DNA from: JAICKN01 sp036489565
Lineage (GTDB): Bacteria; Acidobacteriota; Terriglobia; Terriglobales; Acidobacteriaceae
Reading direction: 5' to 3'
DNA length: 64,000 nt
Assembly (NCBI GenBank): GCA_036489565.1
Contig: DASXFN010000091.1
Location: forward strand, 1-64,000
The notes under the pieces: model-generated
What the model saw: only the letters and a program-made list of their open reading frames with translations
Database searches by the model: none
What the model was told of the DNA's origin: nothing
Part shown: piece by piece, positions 26,881 to 34,468 of the stretch
How the letters are laid out: each line of letters starts with the position of its first letter
Position numbering within the stretch: position 1 is the first letter of the stretch
Made by a program: the position numbers and the translations under genes

Positions 26881-28092
26881 TTACTGACCATAACGCTCGT
26901 TCATGAAGTCAATAATGGAAGCATAAGCCTGTGACAATTGCCGCTCCTCAGGCAAGAAAACGACGCGGAAGTGCTGCGTACCGGGCTTCTGTCCGAACCC
27001 TGAACCATGCACCACCAGCACATGCTTCGTGCGACAAAGTTCTTTCACGAACGTTTCATCGTTCTCCGGAATGTTGATTTTCGGGAAAGCATAAAATGCG
27101 CCACGAGGAGCCACGCAACTGATGCGGGGGGTTGAATTGCACGCTTGCATCGTAATGTCACGGCGGCGGCGCAATTTTTCCCGGACTCCCACCAGATGGT
27201 CCTGGGGGCCTTCGAGAGCTGGCTTGATCGCATACTGCTCAGGGTGGTTCGCGCAAAGGCGCGCCCGCAACAGGCGGTGGATCCCTTCTATGTAAGGCTT
27301 TACCGCCGCGGCATCGCCGCTGACGATGCCCCAGCCAATCCGCCATCCCGGCGCAAGATAGTTCTTCGACAAGCCGCCAAAAGTGACAACTGGAACGTCG
27401 GGCGCGACCGCGCCGATGGAAAGGTGCTCATCGCCGTCTAGCATCAATTTGTCATAAATCTCGTCGGCGAAGATGATCCAATTATTGCGCCGCGCCAGTT
27501 CCGCGATCTCCTCCAGCATCTTCCGCGTGCAAACTGCGCCGGTGGGATTGTTGGGATTGATCAGGACAATGCCGCGTGTCTTTGACGTGGCCTTGCTCTT
27601 CGCATGGACCAGGTCAGGCTGCCAGCCGTCGTCCTCATTCAGAAAATAAGGATTCAATTCAATGTCCAGCTTCGCCAGAACTGCGGTATAAAGCGGGTAA
27701 TCGGGAACAGGAGTCAGAATGTTCTCGCCCGGATTGAGCAAGGCGGTGAGCGCGAGATCAACGGTCTCACTCGCGCCCGAGGTAACGAATACATCCTGAA
27801 TACTGGTAAAGCCGCGGCTCTCTGCCTCATTACGGATCGCCGTAAGAGCGTCGGGAATTCCGGGTGACGGCGCATAGCCGTTTTTGTTTTCCCGCATGGC
27901 TTTGTACACCGCCTCGATCATGTGCGGAGGCGTGACGAAGTCGAACACGTTGGGATTGCCCACATTGAGATACAGAACCTCATGCCCCTGCCGGGTCACA
28001 TCATCGGCGATAAGCGCCAGGTCACGGATCGCATAGCGGACATTATCCAGCCGTTTTGCGGCCGCGATTTCTTTGGATTGAATGGTGGGCAT
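26881..28092 (-). CDS. PLP-dependent aminotransferase (alanine/aspartate type, AlaA-like)
   Basis: This 403-residue fold-type I, class I/II aminotransferase has the PLP-anchoring Lys in FGGLSKNYLAPGWRIGW, the Asn and Asp of GIVLINPNNPTGAV and IFADEIYDKL, and a substrate-carboxylate Arg near HFRVVFLPEE. The order and the AVYKAMRENKNGYAPSPG segment resemble AlaA-type enzymes, which make alanine from pyruvate and glutamate; other specificities are possible. It starts at ATG 28092 and is followed at 2 bases by the PHP phosphatase. The upstream gap (28093-28238) holds an inverted repetitive element. Confidence 0.85.
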   Translation of the reverse strand: MPTIQSKEIAAAKRLDNVRYAIRDLALIADDVTRQGHEVLYLNVGNPNVFDFVTPPHMIEAVYKAMRENKNGYAPSPGIPDALTAIRNEAESRGFTSIQDVFVTSGASETVDLALTALLNPGENILTPVPDYPLYTAVLAKLDIELNPYFLNEDDGWQPDLVHAKSKATSKTRGIVLINPNNPTGAVCTRKMLEEIAELARRNNWIIFADEIYDKLMLDGDEHLSIGAVAPDVPVVTFGGLSKNYLAPGWRIGWGIVSGDAAAVKPYIEGIHRLLRARLCANHPEQYAIKPALEGPQDHLVGVREKLRRRRDITMQACNSTPRISCVAPRGAFYAFPKINIPENDETFVKELCRTKHVLVVHGSGFGQKPGTQHFRVVFLPEERQLSQAYASIIDFMNERYGQ

Positions 28093-28104
28093 GGCTACAA
28101 GGAT

Positions 28105-28240
28105 TTTAACCGCAGAGAGCGCGGAGGAGGCAGAGAAATTCTAAAGTCGGGTGATCGTCTTTTTGGATCAGAAACCACCAAAAAGCGCGTTTGACTCCAA
28201 TTGCTCCGCGTTCTCGGTGTGCTCGGCGATTAGAAATTCT
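28105..28240. repeat. Imperfect inverted interspersed-type repeat
   Basis: The left part (28108-28137) reads AACCGCAGAGAGCGCGGAGG and continues GAGGCAGAGA. The right part (28203-28231) contains CTCCGCGTTCTCGGTGTGCT. The right part resembles the reverse complement of the left. Sequences of the form CCGCAGAGAGCGCAGAGG occur as intergenic repeats in many bacterial genomes. It fills most of the 146-base gap between two leftward genes. Confidence 0.5.
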
Positions 28241-29777
28241 ATTCAGCCCGGTCAATCTGCGCGCGTTGCAGGCGGTCGGAATAGTCCACATACACTGCCT
28301 TCCACTGTGTGTAGAAATCAATCGCGCCTATCCCACCTTCGCGGTGGCCGTTGCCGGTCTGGTTGACTCCTCCAAAGGGCAAATGAACTTCAGCGCCAAT
28401 CGTTGGGGCGTTGATGTAGGTAATTCCCGCGTGCAGGTCGCGCATGGCGGCAAATGCCTTGTTTACATCTTTTGTGTAAAGCGAGGTCGAGAGGCCGTAT
28501 TTGATGTCATTGGCCATTTCCATCGCATCTTCCAGGCCATCGCAGGGAATGATCGCTACCACGGGGCCGAAAATTTCTTCCTGCGCAATTCGCATCTTGG
28601 GGTCCACATCCACAAAGACCGTGGGTTCCACGAAAAATCCGTACTGATAATCGCCTTTGTCCAGGCGATGGCCGCCGCATTTCAGCTTTGCCCCTTCGCG
28701 TTGGCCTATTTCCATGTAGCTTAAGTCGCGGTCCATCTGCTCCTGATTGATGGCTGGACCCATTTCGGTTTTGTCGTCCAGGCCATTGCCGACTCGAAGC
28801 TTTTGCGCCCGCTCCACGAACCGGTCCACGAATTTGCGGTAGACGCCTTTCTGGATAATGATGCGGCTGGTGGCCGTGCAGCGTTGGCCGGTGGTGCCAA
28901 AGCCGCCCCAGATTCCGCCCTCAATGGCGAGGTCAAGATTGGCGTCGTCAAGGACGATCATGGGATTCTTCCCGCCCATCTCGAGCGAGCAATGTTTGAA
29001 GTTCTGCGCGGCAGTGGTTCCCACCATGCGTCCGACTTCTGAAGAGCCGGTAAAAGAGACGGCGTCCACGTTCGGATTCTCTACAATCGGAGCACCCGCT
29101 TCGGGTCCAAATCCAGTCACAATGTTGATCACGCCTTTCGGCAATCCCGCATCCATGAGCACGCGGACAAGATTAAAAGTGGAAAGCGGGGTGTCCTCGG
29201 CGGGTTTAATGACGCAGGTATTGCCGCAAACAATGGCGGGCAGCAACTTCCATGAAGGGATGGCCATGGGAAAATTCCACGGCGTGATCATTCCGCAAAC
29301 GCCGACCGGATTACGCACGGCCATAGCAAATTTATTGGGCAGCTCCGAAGGCGTGGTGGGGCCAAACAGACGGCGTCCTTCTCCCGCCATGTAATAAGCG
29401 GTGTCCGCCGCTTCCTGTACGTCGCCGCGGGTCTCCACCAGCACCTTACCCATTTCACGCGTCATGTCACGGGCAAAAACGTCTTTTTGCTCCAGCAGCA
29501 GTTCGGCGGCGCGAAAAACAATCTCCGCGCGTCGGGGAGCCGGCACAAGCCGCCACTTGGCAAAGGCGCGCTTGGCGGCTTCCACGGCGGCTTCCACATC
29601 GGCCTTTCCTGATTTCTGGAAGATGCCGATTACATCGCGCGTGTCGGCGGGGTTCAGATTTTCAAAGGTCTGCCCTGTGGAGGATTCCAGCCATTCTCCA
29701 TCAATCAGATTGCGATAAACGTTCGGGCGGGAAGCGTCGCCTTCGAGAGTTGAACGAGTGAGAGTGTCGGTAGCCAT
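28239..29777 (-). CDS. NAD(P)-dependent aldehyde dehydrogenase
   Basis: This 512-residue enzyme has the Rossmann/ALDH motif MITPWNFPMA (oxyanion Asn), the catalytic Glu in CSLEMGGKNPMIV, the catalytic Cys in FGTTGQRCTATSR and the late IFGPVVAI and YINAPTIGAEVHLPFGG. The combination looks like the alpha-aminoadipic semialdehyde (ALDH7-like) or succinate/glutarate semialdehyde group. The Ala/Pro/Thr choice near the Cys does not settle the substrate. It oxidises an aldehyde to an acid in the cytoplasm. ATG 29777, with an AGAGG ribosome binding site, was chosen over the open frame to 29885. It is the first gene of a leftward group that includes the aminotransferase. Confidence 0.9.
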   Translation of the reverse strand: MATDTLTRSTLEGDASRPNVYRNLIDGEWLESSTGQTFENLNPADTRDVIGIFQKSGKADVEAAVEAAKRAFAKWRLVPAPRRAEIVFRAAELLLEQKDVFARDMTREMGKVLVETRGDVQEAADTAYYMAGEGRRLFGPTTPSELPNKFAMAVRNPVGVCGMITPWNFPMAIPSWKLLPAIVCGNTCVIKPAEDTPLSTFNLVRVLMDAGLPKGVINIVTGFGPEAGAPIVENPNVDAVSFTGSSEVGRMVGTTAAQNFKHCSLEMGGKNPMIVLDDANLDLAIEGGIWGGFGTTGQRCTATSRIIIQKGVYRKFVDRFVERAQKLRVGNGLDDKTEMGPAINQEQMDRDLSYMEIGQREGAKLKCGGHRLDKGDYQYGFFVEPTVFVDVDPKMRIAQEEIFGPVVAIIPCDGLEDAMEMANDIKYGLSTSLYTKDVNKAFAAMRDLHAGITYINAPTIGAEVHLPFGGVNQTGNGHREGGIGAIDFYTQWKAVYVDYSDRLQRAQIDRAE

Positions 29778-29996
29778 AAGAATCCAGAGCCTCTTTATCC
29801 GCGTTTCTTTTTTGATGCTACAGCCGGAATTAAGCACCAGCAAGAACCCTAAGAAAAAATCAATGACCGGCTGGGGTCGAACCAAATTAGGAAGTTACTA
29901 AGGATTTATGGCTGGAGTGAATTGCCTATACTCGCTGATTAGACCCTATGGTAGTCTCGAAACACCCTATATTCTCTAGTATTTGGCGGGTTTTCG

Positions 29997-31289
29997 GTGC
30001 CTTTGGCGTCTCAAAACAGCAAGCCGAGCATTCAGATTGCCTGGAAGACGGTTACGTATCGCAGCGTCGCGCTGGCGATACTGGCAGTCCTGGGATTGTT
30101 CTTTGCTGGCTTACATCTGGCCTTTCCTCAATTCACCGACAATGGCGTAAAAGCAGTGGGCGGATTTGCCACGCTAATGCTCGAAAAGGTGGCAGGGGCG
30201 GCGGGAACTCCGGTCCGTTCCGCGACCATGAACAACCAGCAGGCGCATATTACGGCGCTGGATGGCACAGTTCGTATTAAAAAAGCGAGCAGCAACAGTT
30301 GGGTGGTTGCCGATTACAGCGTTCCGCTGGAAAAAGGCGACGTCATCCAGACCGGTTCCGAGGGCATGGCCAAAATTGTCTTCAACGATGGCACCAACTA
30401 CACCGTAAAACAGGATTCACTGATCGCGATTGAGGAAAACTCAGCCAACGAACAGCAGCAAACGAATGTGGCCGTCGCGGTAAGCACCGGAACGGTGGAT
30501 CTTTCTACCGGAACCTATACTCAGGGATCGAAATCGCAGGTCATTGTAGATGGCGCCACGGCATCGCTCGCTCCAGAGAGCGCGGCGATGGTGCACAACG
30601 ATCCCCATACCGATCAGCATGAAATCCTGCTGAAAAAAGGTACGGGCGACGTTGAACGTAATGGCGAGGTAGTGCACCTGGCTGATTGGGAAAAGGTCAG
30701 CTTTGCGGGCCAGACAGGGAAGATGGATAAGGTCAGAGAAATTGGGCCGCCATCCCCCATTTCTCCAGCCAACATGAGCCCTATTTTCATGCCGCCGGGG
30801 GGCAGTACCGTCGAATTTTCCTGGACAACCATGGCGAATGCCACGGGATACCGTTTGCAGATTTCGCGGAACCCTTATTTTTCTTCCACCATTGTGGACC
30901 GCAAGGTCAAAGCGGCGGACGTGGTGGTCTCGGGACTGGCCGAAGGCGCTTATTACTGGATGGTGCAGTCCTTTGATGCTGAGGGAAAGGAATCACTGAG
31001 CAGCGACAAGAACCGCTTTACGATCATTGCCAAGACTGCGGATTCCGGTTCCATCAGCCTGGATCTGGACCCTTTTGTGCAGCACGGGCATGTGATTGAG
31101 CTGACAGGAAAGACCGAAGCGGGGGCACGCGTGATGGTCAATGGGCATGAAGTTCCATTGGTGGGCGCCGACGGGACGTTTCATTTCTTTACTCCGCCGC
31201 TGGCGACCGGAGAGAGCGTGATTACGGTGACGGCGCAGGATTCGAAGGGCGGAGTGAACACCGTACAGAAAAAGATATTGATCCAGTAG
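29997..31289 (+). CDS. FecR-domain protein with fibronectin-like C-terminus
   Basis: This 430-residue protein has one membrane helix near the N-terminus (about 25-45, ALAILAVLGLFFAGLHLAF). A FecR-like beta domain follows (about 75-185): DGTVRIKKASSNSWVVADYS, LEKGDVIQTGSEGMAKIVF and the second strand GTVDLSTGTYT. A Fn3/Ig-like part then runs from about 250 (EFSWTTMANATGYRLQISRN), with a second sandwich at about 350-430. No FecI-type sigma gene is near, so a wall- or glycan-binding role is more likely than iron signalling. It starts at GTG 29997, stands 154 bases upstream of mreB and points the same way. A hairpin at 31303 separates the two. Confidence 0.75.
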   Translation: MPLASQNSKPSIQIAWKTVTYRSVALAILAVLGLFFAGLHLAFPQFTDNGVKAVGGFATLMLEKVAGAAGTPVRSATMNNQQAHITALDGTVRIKKASSNSWVVADYSVPLEKGDVIQTGSEGMAKIVFNDGTNYTVKQDSLIAIEENSANEQQQTNVAVAVSTGTVDLSTGTYTQGSKSQVIVDGATASLAPESAAMVHNDPHTDQHEILLKKGTGDVERNGEVVHLADWEKVSFAGQTGKMDKVREIGPPSPISPANMSPIFMPPGGSTVEFSWTTMANATGYRLQISRNPYFSSTIVDRKVKAADVVVSGLAEGAYYWMVQSFDAEGKESLSSDKNRFTIIAKTADSGSISLDLDPFVQHGHVIELTGKTEAGARVMVNGHEVPLVGADGTFHFFTPPLATGESVITVTAQDSKGGVNTVQKKILIQ

Positions 31290-31302
31290 TGACTAGGATT
31301 TA

Positions 31303-31332
31303 GTTTCTGCCTTAGGGGCAGGAACTTTCGTT
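31303..31332 (+). terminator. Hairpin between the FecR-like gene and mreB
   Basis: A 9-bp stem with one G-U pair (31303-31311 with 31317-31325) and a 5-base loop is followed by TTTCGTTTA. It is probably a terminator or attenuator, so mreB is likely to have its own promoter in 31333-31443. Confidence 0.5.
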
Positions 31333-31443
31333 TAGAGTAAAAGAACCAAATATCACATAGAATATAGACCGGGCTATTGCCGATAAAGTAGATAACCTTC
31401 CGGCAAACAGGCCGATCCAGAGAGCAGAGAGAACTTTTCGGAT

Positions 31444-32508
31444 ATGTCATCCAACGGCTTCCACAAAAACGGATCGCGCATGCACAACCTGCGGTCGCTA
31501 TTCAGCATGTTCTCCAGCGACCTCGCGATTGATTTAGGCACGGCCAACACATTGGTCTATGCACGCGGCAAGGGCATCGTGGTGAATGAGCCTTCCATCG
31601 TCGCGCTCAACAAGAACACCAGCGAAGTCGAAGCGGTCGGCAAAGAAGCCAAAGAAATGCTGGGCCGCACGCCGGGAAATATTGTCGCCATCAAGCCGAT
31701 GAAAGATGGCGTGATCGCCGACTTCAAAGTCACCGAGAAAATGCTGAACTACTTCATTCAGAAGGCGCACAACCGCAAGATGCTGGTGCATCCGCGGATC
31801 GTGATTGGCGTTCCTTCGGAAATTACCCAGGTGGAAAAGCGCGCGGTCATGGATTCCGCCTATCGCGCTAAAGCCAGTGAAGTGCATCTTGTGGAACAGG
31901 CGATGGTTGCCGCCATCGGCGCGGGACTGCCGATTACCGAACCTTCCGGAAACATGGTTGTGGACATTGGCGGCGGCACCACTGACATTGCGGTGATTTC
32001 GCTGAGCGGAATTGTGTACTCGCGTTCAGTCCGCATGGCTGGTAATCAGATGGATGAAGCCATCATGAATTACCTGAAGCGGAAATATAATCTCTTGGTC
32101 GGTGAGCGCACGGCAGAACAGATCAAAATGGAAATCGGCTCTGCATATCCGCTGGACAAACCGCTGACCATGGAAATCAAAGGCCGTAACTTAATCGAAG
32201 GCGTGCCCAAAACCATCACCGTGGACGACAGTGAAATTCGCGAGGCTTTGAGCGAGTGTGTTTCGACGATCATGAACGCCATCCGCGTGGCGCTGGAACG
32301 TACGCCACCGGAGCTTTCGGCGGACATCAGCGATCGCGGAATCGTACTGACCGGCGGCGGCGCGTTGCTGAAGAACCTCGACAAGCGCATCCGGGAAGAA
32401 ACCGGATTGCCGGTTTCAATCGCCGACGATCCGTTGTGCAGCGTGGTGCTGGGTACAGGAAAAATGCTCAGCGACTTCAAGCTGCTGCGAAAAATTTCGA
32501 TCGAGTAA
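31444..32508 (+). CDS. mreB: Rod shape-determining actin homologue MreB
   Basis: This 354-residue actin-fold protein has the phosphate-1 motif DLGTANTLVYARG, the phosphate-2 region VVDIGGGTTDIAV, and the adenosine motif GIVLTGGGALLKNLD. MreB forms membrane-bound filaments that guide the elongasome (RodA, PBP2, MreC, MreD) around the cell. The N-terminal 20 residues are polar and basic (NGFHKNGSRMHNLRS), a little longer than usual. mreC follows after 115 bases that hold an inverted repeat. All later genes of the shape operon are on the same strand. Confidence 0.97.
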   Translation: MSSNGFHKNGSRMHNLRSLFSMFSSDLAIDLGTANTLVYARGKGIVVNEPSIVALNKNTSEVEAVGKEAKEMLGRTPGNIVAIKPMKDGVIADFKVTEKMLNYFIQKAHNRKMLVHPRIVIGVPSEITQVEKRAVMDSAYRAKASEVHLVEQAMVAAIGAGLPITEPSGNMVVDIGGGTTDIAVISLSGIVYSRSVRMAGNQMDEAIMNYLKRKYNLLVGERTAEQIKMEIGSAYPLDKPLTMEIKGRNLIEGVPKTITVDDSEIREALSECVSTIMNAIRVALERTPPELSADISDRGIVLTGGGALLKNLDKRIREETGLPVSIADDPLCSVVLGTGKMLSDFKLLRKISIE

Positions 32509-32515
32509 ATCACGT

Positions 32516-32601
32516 CGTTGGTCGTTCGTCATTTGTCGTTGGCCAGAACAGATGCCATGAAGGAATTGGCTTTGGAAACGGCTGGCGGCTAACGACCAAC
32601 G
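32516..32601. repeat. 11-bp perfect inverted repeat in mreB-mreC gap
   Basis: CGTTGGTCGTT (32516-32526) and AACGACCAACG (32591-32601) are exact inverted copies 64 bases apart. The left side also holds three GTCGTT hexamers (32514, 32521, 32535). It may be an interspersed palindromic element or an mRNA stem that shapes mreB versus mreC expression. Confidence 0.6.
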
Positions 32602-32623
32602 ATCAGCGACGATTCTGTTTTTT

Positions 32624-33904
32624 ATGGAAAATCTTCTCACCCGATACCGTAACGTCAGCATTCTCGTCGGTGTCTTATTCGCTCAGATACTGGGGCTTGC
32701 CATCCAGGTGCGGCGGGTCAAAGAAAACGAATCCACTCTGCTCATTCGAGTTTGGACCGTCACCGCGATTACCCCGCTGGAAAAGGGAATTGTCGGGCTC
32801 GAATCCGGGATGGGGAATTTGTGGCACAACTACATCTATCTTCGTGGCGTGCGCAAAGAGAATCGCGACCTTAAGCAAGAAATCCAGCAACTGCGGTTGA
32901 ACGAAGTGCGCATCAGCGAAGACGCGCAACAGGCCCACCGTTTGCAGGTACTGTTGGGATTTAAAGAGCAATATCTCTCCAAGACGGTGGCCGCGCAGGT
33001 GATCGGCTCCGGGGGGAGCGATCGGTCACGAGTGGTTTTCATAGACAAGGGAGATGACGCCAAGTTGCTTCCGGAGATGCCCGTCATTACCGCCGACGGA
33101 ATCGTGGGCAAAGTGGTCCGCGTGTTCGCGCACAGCGCGCAAGTGTTGCTGGTCAATGACGAAAACAGCGGCGCGGGAGCGATTCTTGAAAAATCACGAC
33201 TCCAGGGAATTCTTAAAGGAACTCCCGTCGGAGGGCTGATTCTGGACAAGGTGATGTCAGACGAGCAGATACAACCGGGCGACCGCGTCCTCACCAGCGG
33301 TGGCGACGGAATATTTCCCAAGGGCATGCCGGTGGGTACGGTAACGCAAGTTTCCAAGGGAAAGGATTCGTTCCTCAATATTCGGATCAAGCCCGCGGCC
33401 GACCTCAGCAAGCTGGAAGAAGTTCTGGTCATCACCAAGCAGGAAGAAAAAGAGCCTTCCGTCGCAGATGCGGGCAACGAGCGCGCGTCCGATATTTTGT
33501 CCCGTCGGTTGCCTTCGGTTCCCGATCAACCGCCTGCGGCGCCCGCTCATTCTGGCGCGGGTGCCCTCAAGACAAATGCTACGGCGGCTTTACCTTCTGC
33601 TTCGACTGCGGCTCATTCGATTGCGGGGGCGCAGCCCGCTTCGTTGGCAGGATCTGCGACGACGCCATCTAAATTGTCCGCGCCGAAAACGACCGCGCCT
33701 AGACCGCGCGCAACGCAGCCTCCGGCGGATGTTCCGGTATCGGCCCCGTCCGCGACCGAAAACCCAGGCAATGGTCAAACCATAGTGAAGACAATTACTG
33801 ATGACGCTACGACGCCAGCTCCGGTAAAGCCTATTGTGAAGAGCCCAGCCTCTTCCGCGAACCCGCAATCGAAGCCAGCGCAGCCGGAAAGCGACCAGCA
33901 ATAA
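32624..33904 (+). CDS. mreC: Cell-shape protein MreC with long Ala/Pro tail
   Basis: This 426-residue protein has a short cytoplasmic N-terminus, one membrane helix (about 10-25), a coiled coil (about 60-105, GVRKENRDLKQEIQQLRLNE) and two beta-barrel subdomains in the periplasm (about 110-275). Among its motifs are DRSRVVFIDKGDDAKLLPEMPV and PGDRVLTSGGDGIFPKGMPVGTV. MreC links MreB and MreD with PBP2 and activates the elongasome. The last about 145 residues are a low-complexity Ala/Pro/Ser/Thr tail, absent from shorter MreC proteins. It starts at ATG 32624 and is followed by mreD after one base. Confidence 0.92.
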   Translation: MENLLTRYRNVSILVGVLFAQILGLAIQVRRVKENESTLLIRVWTVTAITPLEKGIVGLESGMGNLWHNYIYLRGVRKENRDLKQEIQQLRLNEVRISEDAQQAHRLQVLLGFKEQYLSKTVAAQVIGSGGSDRSRVVFIDKGDDAKLLPEMPVITADGIVGKVVRVFAHSAQVLLVNDENSGAGAILEKSRLQGILKGTPVGGLILDKVMSDEQIQPGDRVLTSGGDGIFPKGMPVGTVTQVSKGKDSFLNIRIKPAADLSKLEEVLVITKQEEKEPSVADAGNERASDILSRRLPSVPDQPPAAPAHSGAGALKTNATAALPSASTAAHSIAGAQPASLAGSATTPSKLSAPKTTAPRPRATQPPADVPVSAPSATENPGNGQTIVKTITDDATTPAPVKPIVKSPASSANPQSKPAQPESDQQ

Positions 33905-33905
33905 C

Positions 33906-34424
33906 GTGCCGATTACCTATACATCCGGCGAGCAGATTGAGGTTTACCGCTTTAATCTTCCCATTACGGTGCTGGTGCCGTTACTGGCCTTGTTCCTTCA
34001 AGCATTTTTGTCCTGGAAGCTGCCTTTCTTTTCGATCTTTGATTTGCCTCTGCTGGTGGTAATTTTTTTCGCCGTGGCACGCCGCAGCCAGGTAGGAGGG
34101 ATGCTGACCGGCAGCATCATCGGATTGCTGCAAGACTCGCTCACGCAGTTGCCGCTGGGCGTATATGGGATCGCCAACACCGTTGTAGGCTATGGGGCCT
34201 CCTCGCTCGGAGTGCGGCTGGATGTCGAAAACGCCGGTGCGCGTTTTCTGGTCACGCTTTTCTTTTTTGCCGTCCATGAGATTGTTTATTTTTCCGTCGC
34301 GCGTGGGCTGGTAAGACTCGATTTAAGGTGGAACTGGCCGCATGAAATCGCTGCGGCGTTCGCTAATGCGGTGCTGGCGGTGCTGCTGTTTGCGATGCTT
34401 GACCGGTTCAAGCAGAGAACGTAG
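33906..34424 (+). CDS. mreD: Rod shape-determining membrane protein MreD
   Basis: This 172-residue protein has about five membrane segments with the usual MreD pattern: PLLALFLQAFLSWKLPFF, PLLVVIFFAVARRS, GLLQDSLTQLPLGVYGI (the Q-D-x3-x2-P-x-G motif), then two more helices. MreD belongs to the elongasome and helps balance MreC-PBP2 signalling. GTG 33906 starts one base after the mreC stop, indicating tight translational coupling. Its stop at 34424 is followed by the PBP2 gene after 44 bases. Confidence 0.9.
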   Translation: MPITYTSGEQIEVYRFNLPITVLVPLLALFLQAFLSWKLPFFSIFDLPLLVVIFFAVARRSQVGGMLTGSIIGLLQDSLTQLPLGVYGIANTVVGYGASSLGVRLDVENAGARFLVTLFFFAVHEIVYFSVARGLVRLDLRWNWPHEIAAAFANAVLAVLLFAMLDRFKQRT

Positions 34425-34468
34425 TCAAAGTTTTTGAACACCATGGGCCAGGCCCAGGACTGAATTTT

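Noticed and set aside
29920..29996. Promoter for the FecR-like gene (TTGCCT ... TATGGT)
   Set aside because: The spacer is 19 bases and the -10 is poor. Several equally weak pairs occur in the same AT-rich stretch, so none can be chosen.
29997..31289. FecR-domain gene as part of an iron-uptake FecIR system
   Set aside because: No ECF sigma factor or TonB-dependent receptor is near. The gene sits in front of mreB, and the Fn3-like C-terminus differs from FecR.
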